The notes: generated from the sequence alone by a model not told the origin. 50,980 nt of DNA from Thermoactinomyces daqus (GCF_000763315.1 NZ_JPST01000009.1:1-50980), one strand, 5' to 3'. Positions 1 to 9,071 are shown, counted from the first letter of the stretch. Translations and numbers: made by a program.

Positions 1-23
1 GGTGGGGTTTGTCATCAATCTCT

Positions 24-47
24 ACGGGCTTATAGCCCGTTTTTTAA
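24..47. terminator. Terminator-like hairpin at left edge
   Basis: A 7-bp inverted repeat (ACGGGCT at 24-30, AGCCCGT at 34-40) with a 3-nt loop is followed by five T at 41-45. This has the form of a Rho-independent terminator reading rightward, for a gene ending left of the window. That gene is not visible. Confidence 0.6.
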
Positions 48-95
48 TTTAATTATGGAAGCCCAAAGCTTATGAACTTCCAAAAGTCGAGACAT

Positions 96-300
96 TTAAG
101 CCGCATTTGAAGATAAATGTTGACGAAATTCTTTTGGAGACAGGTATCCCAACATAGAATGTGACCACTCTTGCATTGTAGAATTGAACGTAGAGGACAA
201 TATCTTTTTTGGCTTCCAAGAAAGAGGAGTACAAATCTTTAGCGGGCATGTTCCGTTTTCCTTAAAATTGCCCCAACACGCTTTCTAGTCGCCTTCAATT
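96..300 (-). pseudogene. Decayed IS3-family transposase (C-terminal tail)
   Basis: The minus strand encodes pieces typical of the end of an IS3-family DDE integrase. These are ESVLGQF, then an in-frame stop, then EAKKDIVLYVQFYNARV, and after a frame change SHSMLGYLSPKEFRQ. The stop codon lies at 96-98. IS3 enzymes usually read E-S-F-F near the catalytic Glu, then an aromatic-rich YNxxR segment and GYLSPxEF, so the order matches. The stop and frameshift show that it is not functional. No terminal inverted repeats or target duplications were identified. Recognition is by motif only. Confidence 0.55.
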
Positions 301-568
301 TGTGTAAGTTAGTCACAGTCCTACTTTCTAACAAAGATTCTCCTCCGAAGAAATTTTGCAGTTATATTCGAAGGGGATTTATTAGACGGGAGTTGGTCAA
401 TTCAATTTTTTTCGGCGGTTCTAGGTCGACTATAAGCCGGCTATAACACAATCAAAGTGTCAAAACACTGTATGCCCCTTTCGGGTTGGAAGTATAATCG
501 TTTGAAAATACATTAAAACTAAAAAATCGTTATATAGACCGGGAACCCGGCGGGAAAGGAGCAAACCG

Positions 569-913
569 ATGAAGATCAGCAAAAATACGGCAGAACATTA
601 TATTTGGGGACAGCAATGTGACGGATGGCATCTGGTGAAACGGGAAGAATTGAGCGTGATCCATGAGCGAATGCCGGCCGGTACGGAAGAAGTCAGGCAT
701 TATCATGAACAGGCGCGGCAGTTTTTCTTTGTCTTGAAGGGAGTGGCCACCATCGAGGTTGAAGGGGAAGTGATTCAGTTGCATGAGCAGGAAGGGATCG
801 AGATTCCGCCGCGAGTGCCCCATCACATGATGAATAAGTCCGGACAGGAGATCGAATTTTTGGTGATTTCCCAACCGACGAGCAAAGGGGACCGGGTGGT
901 TTTGCGCGATTGA
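569..913 (+). CDS. Small single-domain cupin protein
   Basis: The 114-aa protein is one cupin beta-barrel. The first metal-binding motif is visible as H44-Y-H46, with Gln51 where many cupins have Glu. The second motif is IPPRVPHH at about 79-86, giving the third His. Such proteins bind a divalent metal and act as small dioxygenases, isomerases or sugar/ligand sensors; the substrate cannot be told from sequence. An AGGAG-type ribosome site lies 8-10 nt before the ATG. The gene stands alone between the IS remnant and the FUSC gene. The cupin fold is clear and the function unknown. Confidence 0.85.
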   Translation: MKISKNTAEHYIWGQQCDGWHLVKREELSVIHERMPAGTEEVRHYHEQARQFFFVLKGVATIEVEGEVIQLHEQEGIEIPPRVPHHMMNKSGQEIEFLVISQPTSKGDRVVLRD

Positions 914-1116
914 TCAATCTCTTCAAGATCATGGCGGCAAGAGGCGTTATCAAAACAGAAGCTTGCCGACCGGAGAAAAACGGACTTGGTCAACAAGCTG
1001 AACCCGGCGTATGAATTGCCGGGTTTCAGACGGTCGACAAACCTCATTTTCAAACCCTGCAAGAGGTCTTATCTGCAGCGGCCTTTGCGGCGGAAGAAGC
1101 CGGGAATTCCATGGAT

Positions 1117-1683
1117 TCAGCCGTGTGGAGCATCAGTGATCAGGCTTCTCTTTTTTCTCTTCATCCGATGCATCTTTTTTATTTTGCTGGATAAGGTTTT
1201 TGGTGGTATCAAAATTACATTGATGAAGATGGCGATGATCGAACCGAATATCGTTTCCAAAATTCGCGCCCATTCATATCCCGGAGAATTTATAAAGGCC
1301 AAAACCATGATCACACTCACGCCGATCTGATTTGCAATCTCTTGATTCAGTTTCAAAAGTGTTGCAAGTGCCAGCCCGATCAAAACACTGAGGAAAACAG
1401 CAACTCCCGAAACCGGAATCCAGTGTGCGATCAAAATGCTTAGCATGACTCCGCCAATTACCCCGGATATGCGATTTTTCGCTTTTTCAAGGGATTCAGC
1501 TGCGGTGGCATTGGACACCAATACAGCAGCTAAAGGTGCCAAATAAGGAAAAAAATGAGGCAGAAATAAAGTCGCTAACCACCACGATATTCCCGCTGCG
1601 AGAGCTGTCTTGAATATGGGTAACGTAACTCCGATCGAGGTGAGCAGTGATCCTGTCTTTTCGATTTTCGCTTTGATATTCAT
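1117..1683 (-). CDS. FUSC/aromatic-acid-exporter-like membrane protein
   Basis: This 188-aa integral membrane protein has about five or six hydrophobic helices and a basic C-terminal tail rich in K, R, M and H. The pattern of short helices with PYLAPLAAVLV and NRISGVIGG segments fits the FUSC / ArAE_1 (YgaE-like) families of half-size aromatic acid or small-molecule exporters. Full-length family members carry a further cytosolic domain that is absent here. The start was placed at the ATG preceded by GGGGGAG, 10 codons inside the longest ORF. It lies downstream of, and on the same strand as, the aldehyde dehydrogenase, but a terminator separates them. The substrate is unknown. Confidence 0.7.
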   Translation of the reverse strand: MNIKAKIEKTGSLLTSIGVTLPIFKTALAAGISWWLATLFLPHFFPYLAPLAAVLVSNATAAESLEKAKNRISGVIGGVMLSILIAHWIPVSGVAVFLSVLIGLALATLLKLNQEIANQIGVSVIMVLAFINSPGYEWARILETIFGSIIAIFINVILIPPKTLSSKIKKMHRMKRKKRSLITDAPHG

Positions 1684-1713
1684 CAGTGCTCCCCCTTTGC
1701 TGATTTGCTTCAC

Positions 1714-1742
1714 AAAAAAAGCCCCGCGTTTTTGAAGGGGCT
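1714..1742 (-). terminator. Terminator after the aldehyde dehydrogenase
   Basis: Read on the minus strand, AGCCCC and GGGGCT form a 6-bp stem with an 11-nt loop, followed directly by a run of seven T. It lies between the end of the dehydrogenase gene and the start of the FUSC gene, so it should separate the two transcripts. Confidence 0.8.
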
Positions 1743-1759
1743 GATTGTAACGGAATGCC

Positions 1760-3184
1760 TTATAAACCGAGTGAAATGTATTTTATCTCCAAAAATTCTT
1801 CGATGCCATAACGACTTCCTTCACGGCCCAATCCACTCTCTTTAAATCCGCCAAACGGTGCTTGTGCTGCTGAAGGTGCGCCATCATTCACCCCAACAAT
1901 GCCATATTCTAATGCTTCTGAGATATAAACGGCTTCCCTGAGATTTTCTGTATACACATAGGCCGCCAGACCATAAGAACTGTTATTGGCGCGTTCGATT
2001 GCTTCATCGATGGTTTTGAACGTTGCGACGGGAATGAGCGGACCAAATGTTTCTTCAACCATGCAAAGCATGTCATCTTTGGCATTGGCAATCACGGTTG
2101 GTTCGATAAAATATCCCTTTTGATTCGTTAATCTGTTTCCGCCGGTCAAGACCCGGCCGCCTTTTTGTTTCGCATCTTCAATATGCTTTATGACTTTTTT
2201 AACCGCTTCTTCATTAATTAACGGCCCAATGTCGGTGCTTTCTTCCAATCCATTACCCACTTTCAGTTTTGCTGCTTTCTCTGCCAATTTCACCGTAAAT
2301 TCTTCAGCGATTGATTCATCTGCCAAGATTCGATTGGTACAGATACAAGTTTGTCCGGCATTGCGGAATTTGGAAGCAATGGCACCATCCACGGCTTTAT
2401 CTATATCAGCCTGGGCTGTGACAATCAGGGGAGCGTGTCCGCCCAATTCAAGAGATATTTTTTTTACCGTATCCGCTGCTCCCCGCATGAGGATTTTTCC
2501 CACTGGTGTCGAACCGGTAAAAGTTAGTTTGCGGACCCGGCTGTCTTTTTGCCAAGCATTTGCAATCGATTCTGCATCTCCCGTTACGACATTGAGCACC
2601 CCGTTTGGGATGCCGGCTTGGTCAGCCAGTTCGGCCAGTTTCAATGCTGTAAAAGGAGTTTCTTCAGAAGGTTTTAATACAACGGTACACCCGGCGGCGA
2701 GGGCTGGTGCCACTTTTCTTGTAATCATTGCCGCGGGGAAATTCCAAGGAGTGATAGCGGCGATGACACCAACGGGCTGTTTCTGGACAAAGATCCGTTT
2801 GTCAGGAGAAGAAGCCGGAATCGTTTCACCGTAAATTCGTTTTCCTTCTTCTGCGTACCAAGAAATAAAACTATTCGCATAGGTGATTTCTCCTCTTGCT
2901 TCCTGCAGAGGTTTCCCTTGTTCCAGTGTCATGATTTCCGCCAGTTCATCTTTATGCTTCTCGATTAAATCAAACCATTTCATAAGTAATTTGCCGCGTT
3001 CTTCGGCAGGTTGCTTGGACCATTTTTGAAAAGCTGGGTAAGCAGCTTCTACTGCCATTTTGGCCTCTGTTGCCCCTCCATTGGGAACAGATCCTATGAT
3101 CTTCTTTGTAGCCGGGTTTATGACGTCGATTTTATTGATGGCATCAATCCATCGACCGTTGATGTACATTTTATCAGGATGCAT
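1760..3184 (-). CDS. gabD: NAD(P)-dependent succinate-semialdehyde dehydrogenase family
   Basis: A 474-aa aldehyde dehydrogenase of full family length. Visible motifs are TPWNFP (about 145-150, cofactor/substrate region), the general-base Glu246 in LELGG, the nucleophile Cys280 in GQTCICTN, and the late EETFGP segment. The second Cys two residues after the nucleophile is typical of GabD-type succinate-semialdehyde dehydrogenases, which oxidise succinate semialdehyde to succinate in GABA and related catabolism. No gabT aminotransferase is nearby, so the real aldehyde may differ. AGGAGG lies 7 nt before the ATG. A LysR gene is transcribed divergently and probably controls it. Confidence 0.85.
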   Translation of the reverse strand: MHPDKMYINGRWIDAINKIDVINPATKKIIGSVPNGGATEAKMAVEAAYPAFQKWSKQPAEERGKLLMKWFDLIEKHKDELAEIMTLEQGKPLQEARGEITYANSFISWYAEEGKRIYGETIPASSPDKRIFVQKQPVGVIAAITPWNFPAAMITRKVAPALAAGCTVVLKPSEETPFTALKLAELADQAGIPNGVLNVVTGDAESIANAWQKDSRVRKLTFTGSTPVGKILMRGAADTVKKISLELGGHAPLIVTAQADIDKAVDGAIASKFRNAGQTCICTNRILADESIAEEFTVKLAEKAAKLKVGNGLEESTDIGPLINEEAVKKVIKHIEDAKQKGGRVLTGGNRLTNQKGYFIEPTVIANAKDDMLCMVEETFGPLIPVATFKTIDEAIERANNSSYGLAAYVYTENLREAVYISEALEYGIVGVNDGAPSAAQAPFGGFKESGLGREGSRYGIEEFLEIKYISLGL

Positions 3185-3228
3185 GGAATGGCCTCCTTTT
3201 GATCCAAGATGACTTTGTTGCTCTGAAG

Positions 3229-3288
3229 ATACCCCTAGATTATCATGGATTTAATTGATTAAGTACTTCCTTTCTCTCTTAAGGGTAT
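3229..3288. promoter_or_regulatory. Possible LysR operator between divergent genes
   Basis: The 128-bp divergent intergenic region contains ATACCCCT at 3229-3236 and, inverted, AAGGGTAT at 3281-3288. The half-sites are 44 nt apart, on either side of AT-rich DNA. LysR regulators usually bind interrupted dyads next to divergent promoters. The repeat is visible; its role is inferred. Confidence 0.35.
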
Positions 3289-3312
3289 AACAAATGGTTA
3301 TGGGTGATCGGA

Positions 3313-4176
3313 ATGAATGTAGAATGGCTTGAAGCCTTTTTAATAACGACCAAAGCTAAGAGCTTGACAAAGGCAAGCGAACAACTTCACATGACTCAAC
3401 CGGCATTGAGCAAGCAAATGAGAAAATTGGAAGAGGATCTGGGCGCAACTTTGTTTATACGTTCTGCAACGGGAGTGGAATTAACAGAAGCCGGAAAAAT
3501 TTTGTTTGAAGAGATCGAGCCTGTCTTGCGTAAAATCCATTCGATCCGTAAGGATATTTTAATGACGAAAGGAATAACGGGGATCAAGATAGGCACTTGG
3601 CCGAGTATTGCTGCTTTTTATCTTCCGGATCGGCTGGCCGCGGCTAAAAAAAGCCATAAGGATCGGGAAATCAGCATTAAAGTTTCTTATAGCTATAAGG
3701 AGATTTTGCGTTTTTTGCGTGAAGGAATCATCGATGTCGCATTATTGGATGACAGGGAAATACAACACCCTTATTGGTCGAAACAACTCTTTAGCGAACC
3801 TTTTTATTTATTTGTTCACCGTCAACACCCCCTGGCTAAACGGGATCACATTTATTTTAATGATGTTAAGGATGAATCTCTCGTGGTGCTGCCCCCTTCC
3901 TGTGACGTTCGGATATTGTTGGAAAAAGCATTTAAAATTCATAACGCTGATCTGAAAATCTCTTCTGAAATTGATTTCGGACAGAGTATCATCGGCTTTA
4001 TCTCGGCAAATTTAGGAGTATCGATTCTGCCCGAAATTTTTACTCATCACGCAGATCAGTCAAGAATCAAGGCGCTTCCTATCGTGGATTTTAAAATGAA
4101 ACGAGTCATTTCTCTCATTTCACGGAATCCGGATATGGGGAAGCTGCTTTTATCTCTATTGTTCAGTCCTTATTGA
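3313..4176 (+). CDS. LysR-type transcriptional regulator
   Basis: A 287-aa LTTR of normal size. Residues 1-60 form the winged helix-turn-helix (EWLEAFL, then SLTKASEQLHMTQPALSKQM, followed by an LEEDLG segment). The rest is the periplasmic-binding-like effector domain, with the family-typical region near SANLGVSILP. The chosen ATG at 3313 is preceded by GGGTGAT; a GTG three codons upstream is an alternative. It is divergent from the gabD-like gene, the classic arrangement for a regulator that activates its neighbour in response to the substrate. The effector is unknown. Confidence 0.88.
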   Translation: MNVEWLEAFLITTKAKSLTKASEQLHMTQPALSKQMRKLEEDLGATLFIRSATGVELTEAGKILFEEIEPVLRKIHSIRKDILMTKGITGIKIGTWPSIAAFYLPDRLAAAKKSHKDREISIKVSYSYKEILRFLREGIIDVALLDDREIQHPYWSKQLFSEPFYLFVHRQHPLAKRDHIYFNDVKDESLVVLPPSCDVRILLEKAFKIHNADLKISSEIDFGQSIIGFISANLGVSILPEIFTHHADQSRIKALPIVDFKMKRVISLISRNPDMGKLLLSLLFSPY

Positions 4177-4204
4177 TACGGGTTTTGTCCACCGGCACTG
4201 TGAT

Positions 4205-4252
4205 CAAAAAAGGATCGGGGGAGAATGGCGGATTGCCCAACCTTTCTCCCCG
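4205..4252 (-). terminator. Terminator of the enolase/aldolase/SDR operon
   Basis: On the minus strand CGGGGAGAA pairs with TTCTCCCCCG across an 18-nt loop and is followed by CTTTTTTGA. It lies just downstream of the enolase-superfamily gene, which is the last gene of the operon. Confidence 0.7.
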
Positions 4253-4268
4253 CTGTCTCGCTTGTGGT

Positions 4269-5396
4269 CTATTCACGTTTAAACGCATATTTCTGAATTT
4301 TTTCCTCCGCGATTGTACACCCGATCCCCTCCCGGCCGGACAAATGGACGGTTCCATCCCGCACCTGCAATCCGTCCGCTGCCGGATCATCGGCAAGAAA
4401 GAACGGCCCGTTTAAATCCACCGGGATTTGCAGATCGAGATAATTGAACAGATGGGCGCTGGCGGTCAAGCCCAGCGTCGATTCCGTCAGTCCTCCTCCC
4501 AGCAAACCCAAGTTGGCTTCTTTGGCAATTTCCCCGCATAACCTTGCTTCTTTGAGCCCGCCCGTTTTTGTCACTTTGATTACGACCATATCACATGCTT
4601 CGGTGCGGATCGCCTGGATCAGATCGCCAGCTGACCAAATGCTTTCATCCAAGGCGATCGGGGTACCGGTTTTTCGGCGCAATTCGGCGTGTCCGGTCAG
4701 ATCGTTTGCCTTGAGGGGCTGTTCAAACACGTCAACGCCGATTCGTTCCATTTCCCGGGATAAGCGCACGGCCTCTGTCAAAGTGTAGGCCTGATTGGCA
4801 TCTGCCCGAAAATAGAGTTCGGGTGCCGCTTGTTTAACCGCCTCCAGGATTTGGACGTCCAGTTTTGGATTCAACCCGATTTTGACGTCAATGGCCAGGT
4901 ATCCGTTTTCCTTGGCCTCTCGTGCTTTTTTGCAGGCCTGGTCAGGATCGTTGGTGCTGATCAGGTAAGAAAGGCGGATCGTGTCTTTAAAGGTGCCCAT
5001 CCAGAGCCCGGGGAGGTGGGTTCCATGGTGTTTGGCGAGCAGATCATGAATGGCCATGTCGACGGCTGCTTTGGCGATCGGCATTCCTTTGCTGAATCCG
5101 GCGGCGATACTCCGGTCCATCAACCGGTGAATCCGGTTCAAATCGCGGACGGATTCGCCGAGCAGAACCGGTTTTAAATAATGTTCAATTGTCGTGGTGA
5201 CCGATTCAAGGGTTTCATAGCTCCAGCGGTGGCTGGGCCGGGCTTCCCCCCAACCTTCCGCCCCTTCATCATCGGTGATTTTGACATAAACATGGGGTGC
5301 ACCTTGTCCCAGATCCCCGACTTTCCCGCCGGAGATAAAGAAATTTTGTTTCATCGGCAATGTTAACGGAAAAACTTCGATTTTGCTGATTTTCAT
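4269..5396 (-). CDS. Enolase-superfamily (mandelate racemase/MLE) enzyme
   Basis: This 375-aa protein has an N-terminal capping domain and a C-terminal TIM barrel. Catalytic positions of the muconate-lactonizing/dipeptide-epimerase subgroup are visible: Lys172 in DVKIG, metal ligands Asp199 (RADAN), Glu225 (FEQP) and Asp250 (LDES), and the second-face Lys274 in VIKVTKTGG. The usual K-x-K motif has Asp170 at the first position. Enzymes of this group abstract the alpha proton of a carboxylate and then racemise, cycloisomerise or dehydrate it. It is the last gene after an SDR-like gene and a DHDPS-like gene, suggesting catabolism of a sugar acid or hydroxy acid. The exact substrate cannot be read from sequence. 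Confidence 0.8.
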   Translation of the reverse strand: MKISKIEVFPLTLPMKQNFFISGGKVGDLGQGAPHVYVKITDDEGAEGWGEARPSHRWSYETLESVTTTIEHYLKPVLLGESVRDLNRIHRLMDRSIAAGFSKGMPIAKAAVDMAIHDLLAKHHGTHLPGLWMGTFKDTIRLSYLISTNDPDQACKKAREAKENGYLAIDVKIGLNPKLDVQILEAVKQAAPELYFRADANQAYTLTEAVRLSREMERIGVDVFEQPLKANDLTGHAELRRKTGTPIALDESIWSAGDLIQAIRTEACDMVVIKVTKTGGLKEARLCGEIAKEANLGLLGGGLTESTLGLTASAHLFNYLDLQIPVDLNGPFFLADDPAADGLQVRDGTVHLSGREGIGCTIAEEKIQKYAFKRE

Positions 5397-5433
5397 CTTT
5401 ACACCCTTACCTTTCCCGCGTCACTGTCAATCT

Positions 5434-6528
5434 CTATGCCCCGCTTCCGTTATTCCTGCTCCTTGGAGATAACCATTGCTCTTTGTGCCGGGCGATAAAT
5501 GCATCGTCATTCAAGTGCGGATACTCGCGGTAGACCCGGTCAATTTCCTCCAGTTGCCCCGGTGACAAGACTTCATCGGGGTTGAGGCACCAGCGGCCCT
5601 CCAGCAGTCCCTGGCGGCGGAGGACTTCATGAATTCCGGCGATGCATCCGGCAAAGCGGTTGGCGGAGTCAAAAAAGGCGGCATTGCAGTCGGTTATCTG
5701 CACTGCAAGCTCCAGAAGACGGGGCGGAATCGGTTGCCGGTTGTCGCGGATCGATTTGATTTCTTCAAAGAGTTCGACGGCTTTCTTGGTCCAGACGGCC
5801 CAGTGTCCGAGCAGGCCGCCGGCGATTTTCTTTTCTGTCCACTTCCCGTTGACCCGGAAGCGATAAGTGGTCAGCAGGTCTGCGACGATATTGTCATCAT
5901 TGCCGGTGTAAAGGGCGATTTCCTCACATCGCTTCGCATGGCAGACTGCCCTGACTACATCCAGCGTTTGGTAACGGTTGAAGGGGGCGATTTTGATTGC
6001 CATCACACCGGGGATGTCCGCGAATGCTTTCCAGAAGTCGAAACTGAGGTATCTTCCGCCGACCGAAGGCTGAAGGTAGAAGCCGAATACAGGAATGATT
6101 TCTGCCACTTTTTCCGCCCGTTGAATCAGTTTTTCTTCGGACAGTTCCTGCAAACCGTTCACACTGAGCAGACCCAGATCATAACCGAGTCCGGCTGCCA
6201 ATTCGGCTTCCCGCAGGGCCTGATCGTCCGGCCCGCAGATGCCGGCTACTTTGATGAAAGGCCGGTTCAGCCCGGCATGTTCCACTTCCTCGGCAGCCAG
6301 GCGCAATACCGGTTCCAGCAGATGATGCTCCCTGATCTCAAACTGCGTTGTATGGACGGCAACGGCAATTCCTCCTGCTCCCGCCGCCATGTAATATCGC
6401 GTCAAGGCCCGCTGCCGCTGTTCATCCAACTGTCTTGAACGATTCAATGCCAGCGGATGGGCCGGAATCACCACACCTTCATGCAAGGCATTTTTGATTT
6501 CCGGTCTGCATTCTTTTCCGCTGTTCAT
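5434..6528 (-). CDS. Dihydrodipicolinate synthase-like aldolase/lyase
   Basis: The 364-aa protein has the pattern of the DapA/N-acetylneuraminate lyase family of class I aldolase barrels. The probable Schiff-base lysine is Lys179 in MAIKIAPFNR. The segment FGFYLQPSVGG (about 148-158) occupies the place of the family Y-N-x-P motif. It is longer than DapA (about 290 aa) because of a C-terminal extension, so it is unlikely to be the lysine-pathway enzyme. The ATG at 6528 was preferred over a TTG two codons upstream because GGAG is better spaced. It starts 3 nt after the SDR gene ends, so the two are translationally linked. Likely a retro-aldol or dehydratase step in catabolism. Confidence 0.72.
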   Translation of the reverse strand: MNSGKECRPEIKNALHEGVVIPAHPLALNRSRQLDEQRQRALTRYYMAAGAGGIAVAVHTTQFEIREHHLLEPVLRLAAEEVEHAGLNRPFIKVAGICGPDDQALREAELAAGLGYDLGLLSVNGLQELSEEKLIQRAEKVAEIIPVFGFYLQPSVGGRYLSFDFWKAFADIPGVMAIKIAPFNRYQTLDVVRAVCHAKRCEEIALYTGNDDNIVADLLTTYRFRVNGKWTEKKIAGGLLGHWAVWTKKAVELFEEIKSIRDNRQPIPPRLLELAVQITDCNAAFFDSANRFAGCIAGIHEVLRRQGLLEGRWCLNPDEVLSPGQLEEIDRVYREYPHLNDDAFIARHKEQWLSPRSRNNGSGA

Positions 6529-6530
6529 GG

Positions 6531-7547
6531 TCAAAAAGCTCCTTTTCGTTCCTGAAAGTGGGTGGGTTTATCCAGCGTTTCACCGCCGGAGGCAACCCAG
6601 TCGGCCGTCCAGTCGATCATTTGCTTCAGAGTAACCCGGGGATAACCAAACAGCTTATGGGACTCTGATGCATTGCTTAACAAAGCCGTATTTTCTTCAT
6701 CATGATGAAATTCCGATTCGACATTGAAACGCTTGGCAAATTCTTTCGCCAGCCAGCGGATGGAGACGGTTTCCGGGCCGGTTACATTTAAAATGCGGGG
6801 AGGACACTCGCAAATGGCCAGGGAACGCAGGGCGAATTCATTGGCATCCCCCTGCCAGATTACATTGACATGACCCATGCGCAGATCAATGGGTTTTCTT
6901 TCATAGACAGACCGGGCGATTTCCAGGAGCACCCCATACCGCAGATCATTTGCGTAATTCAGGCGAAAGTGCACCATCGGGATTTTGTGGAGACGGGAGA
7001 AATACTCAAAAACCCGTTCCCGTCCCAAACAGGATTGCGCGTACTCCCCGACAGGGGCCGTGGGATGATCTTCGGTGACGCCCTGCATGGAAACGGGAGT
7101 AAGCGGATATACATTTCCGGTGGAAAAGGAGACAATCCGGGAATGGCGGTACTTCTCGGCGACCCGCCCGGGGAGATAAGCATTCATCGCCCAGCTGTAA
7201 TATTCCCGACCCGTTGTGCCAAATTTGTTTCCCGCCATAAAAATGACGTTTTTTACGTCCGGCAATGATTGCAATTGCTCTTCGTTCAAGAGGTCGGCGG
7301 CGATGGTTTCAATTCCGGATGCTTCCAATTCCTCCCGCAGATTTCCCGATGAGAAGCGGGAAACGGCAAATACTTTTTTCTTTGCGCCAGCCTCATCAAT
7401 GGCGTTTTTTGCCAATCTTGCCAGGCTGGGTCCCATTTTGCCTCCGGCGCCGAGGATGAGAAGATCTCCATCCAACTTAGCCAGAGTCTCCGTCAATTTT
7501 ACGGAAGGTTCGGACAACTTTCGCTCCAGCTCCTGAACACTTTTCAT
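6531..7547 (-). CDS. NAD-dependent epimerase/dehydratase-like protein
   Basis: This 338-aa extended-SDR Rossmann protein carries the nucleotide-binding motif LGAGGKMG at residues 32-39 and FSTGNVYP at 141-148. At the usual Y-x-x-x-K catalytic pair it reads Tyr169-A-Q-S-Cys173, so the lysine appears to be replaced by cysteine. Catalysis is therefore either atypical or lost, unless another lysine takes over. It is the first gene of a three-gene operon with the aldolase-like and enolase-like genes. The job may be oxidation or epimerisation of the sugar-acid substrate, or binding only. Confidence 0.75.
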   Translation of the reverse strand: MKSVQELERKLSEPSVKLTETLAKLDGDLLILGAGGKMGPSLARLAKNAIDEAGAKKKVFAVSRFSSGNLREELEASGIETIAADLLNEEQLQSLPDVKNVIFMAGNKFGTTGREYYSWAMNAYLPGRVAEKYRHSRIVSFSTGNVYPLTPVSMQGVTEDHPTAPVGEYAQSCLGRERVFEYFSRLHKIPMVHFRLNYANDLRYGVLLEIARSVYERKPIDLRMGHVNVIWQGDANEFALRSLAICECPPRILNVTGPETVSIRWLAKEFAKRFNVESEFHHDEENTALLSNASESHKLFGYPRVTLKQMIDWTADWVASGGETLDKPTHFQERKGAF

Positions 7548-7769
7548 CAGATTTCATCTGCCCCCTTGTAGCAGGATCTTTTTCTTATTTTCCCGGAGGA
7601 AGGGAAAACAAATCGCTTCAAGGTGGAAGGACGGGGCATTTGCCCAACTGGTTTCGCACCAAACCCTCGGTTTCGCGTTTCAATTGCAATTCATCCGAAG
7701 ACGGCGGAAGTAAAAAAGGCTTTTACCCTGCAAGTTGCTTTGCAAAGTAAAAGCCTTCTGTTTGCATTT

Positions 7770-9071
7770 TTACTGGAATGCCTGGCTGACAAAGTGCAGC
7801 AGGAACAGCCCGGCAATGATATAGAGCGGAAAAGCCACTTCCTTTGCCCGCCCCGTAAACAGTTTCATCACCGGATAAACGATGAATCCGAAGGCAATCC
7901 CGTTTTCGATGCTGAACGTCAGCGGAATAAACGCGATGATGATATAAGCGGGAAAACCTTCAGTCAGATCATTCAAGGGAATATTTTTGATGTTTTCCAG
8001 CATCAGCCCGCCAATCAGGATCAAAATCGGGGCGATCGCCGGATCGGGAATCAACTTGATCACCGGGATGAAAAAGAGCGAAAGCAGAAATAAGCTTCCG
8101 GTTGTGATCGCCGTCAAGCCTGTTTTCCCGCCGGCAGCAATCCCGGCTGCGCTCTCGACGGTCGCGACGGTGGGACTGGTTCCCAAAAAACCGCAGGTGA
8201 TCACCGAAAGGGCGTTGGCCTGAAACGCTTTTTTAAAGAGATGGGCGTCCGTTTGGCCCAGCATGTGCAAGTGTCCGTGAATCAAGCCGATATTTTCAAA
8301 CACCAGCACCAATGCCAACGAAAAAGCGGCTGCCCAGAAGGGAACGGACAAAACCCCGGACCAGGATGGTGCCATAAAAACGGAAGTAAAACTGTTTAAG
8401 TTGAGCCCCTCCCAGGAGAAATGTTCCACTTTCGCCGCACCAAAGGCATAGGACAAAATCGTGCCGGCCACGATACTGATCAGCAGGTTGCCGGGAACGT
8501 TTTTGACAAACAGGAAAATTGTGATCACCAGGGTCAGAAGGGTGACCAACAAGGCTGGTGAGCGAAAGTCGGCCAATTCGATAAACGTGGTTTTACCGGG
8601 ATGGATCACGCCGCCTTTTTGCAGGCCGATAAACGTAAGCAGCAGTCCGATCCCGACAGTAATCGCATTTTTCAGCGTATCGGGGATTGCTTTTGTGACC
8701 AGATCGGCCAGCTTGCTGAACGCAATCAGGGCAAACATCAACCCGGCGGCCACCACGGATGCCAGTGCCGCCTGCCAAGACAATCCCATCGATTTGACCA
8801 ACGTATAGGTAAACAAGGCATTGATCCCCAAGCCGGGGGCGAGCAAAATCGGCGTATTGCTCCAGAAGCCCATGAGCAAACAGCCGACAAAGCTGGAAAG
8901 CGCCGTTGCGATGATGGCGCCTTCAAGCGGAATGCCGGCATCGGCCAGGATCGAAGAATTGACAACGATAATATAAGCAGCGGTAAAAAACGAAAGAACC
9001 CCGGCCATGATCTCTTGTTTGGCCGTTGTTTTCCATTTGTTTTTATTTAAACGTGCTTGTAACGCCTCCAC
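7770..9071 (-). CDS. pbuG: Guanine/hypoxanthine permease (AzgA/PbuG, NCS2 family)
   Basis: A 433-aa transporter of about 12-14 membrane helices, close in length to B. subtilis PbuG. Family marks include the early LSFFTAAYIIVVN helix, APGLGINALF (about 79-88) and the GTSPTVATVESAAGIAAGG motif that lines the purine site. It imports guanine, hypoxanthine or adenine by proton symport. The longest ORF begins at a TTG (9119), but GTG 9071 has a good GAGGAAGGA ribosome site and gives the family-like N-terminus, so it was chosen. A consensus promoter lies upstream, and the leader is too short for a purine riboswitch. Confidence 0.85.
   Translation of the reverse strand: MEALQARLNKNKWKTTAKQEIMAGVLSFFTAAYIIVVNSSILADAGIPLEGAIIATALSSFVGCLLMGFWSNTPILLAPGLGINALFTYTLVKSMGLSWQAALASVVAAGLMFALIAFSKLADLVTKAIPDTLKNAITVGIGLLLTFIGLQKGGVIHPGKTTFIELADFRSPALLVTLLTLVITIFLFVKNVPGNLLISIVAGTILSYAFGAAKVEHFSWEGLNLNSFTSVFMAPSWSGVLSVPFWAAAFSLALVLVFENIGLIHGHLHMLGQTDAHLFKKAFQANALSVITCGFLGTSPTVATVESAAGIAAGGKTGLTAITTGSLFLLSLFFIPVIKLIPDPAIAPILILIGGLMLENIKNIPLNDLTEGFPAYIIIAFIPLTFSIENGIAFGFIVYPVMKLFTGRAKEVAFPLYIIAGLFLLHFVSQAFQ

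Larger units (their letters stand above)
1..568. other. Gene-poor left end
   Basis: Apart from the hairpin at 24-47 and the transposase remnant at 96-300, no coding region is supported up to the cupin gene. Positions 430-520 hold short inverted repeats (for example GTGT-caaa-ACAC near 458) and a TATAAT-like box near 492 that could belong to a cupin promoter, but no convincing -35 was found. Confidence 0.5.

Noticed and set aside
5629-6438. Long plus-strand open frame opposite the DHDPS-like gene
   Set aside because: It is a shadow of the aldolase-like gene on the other strand; it lacks a ribosome site and shows no protein family.
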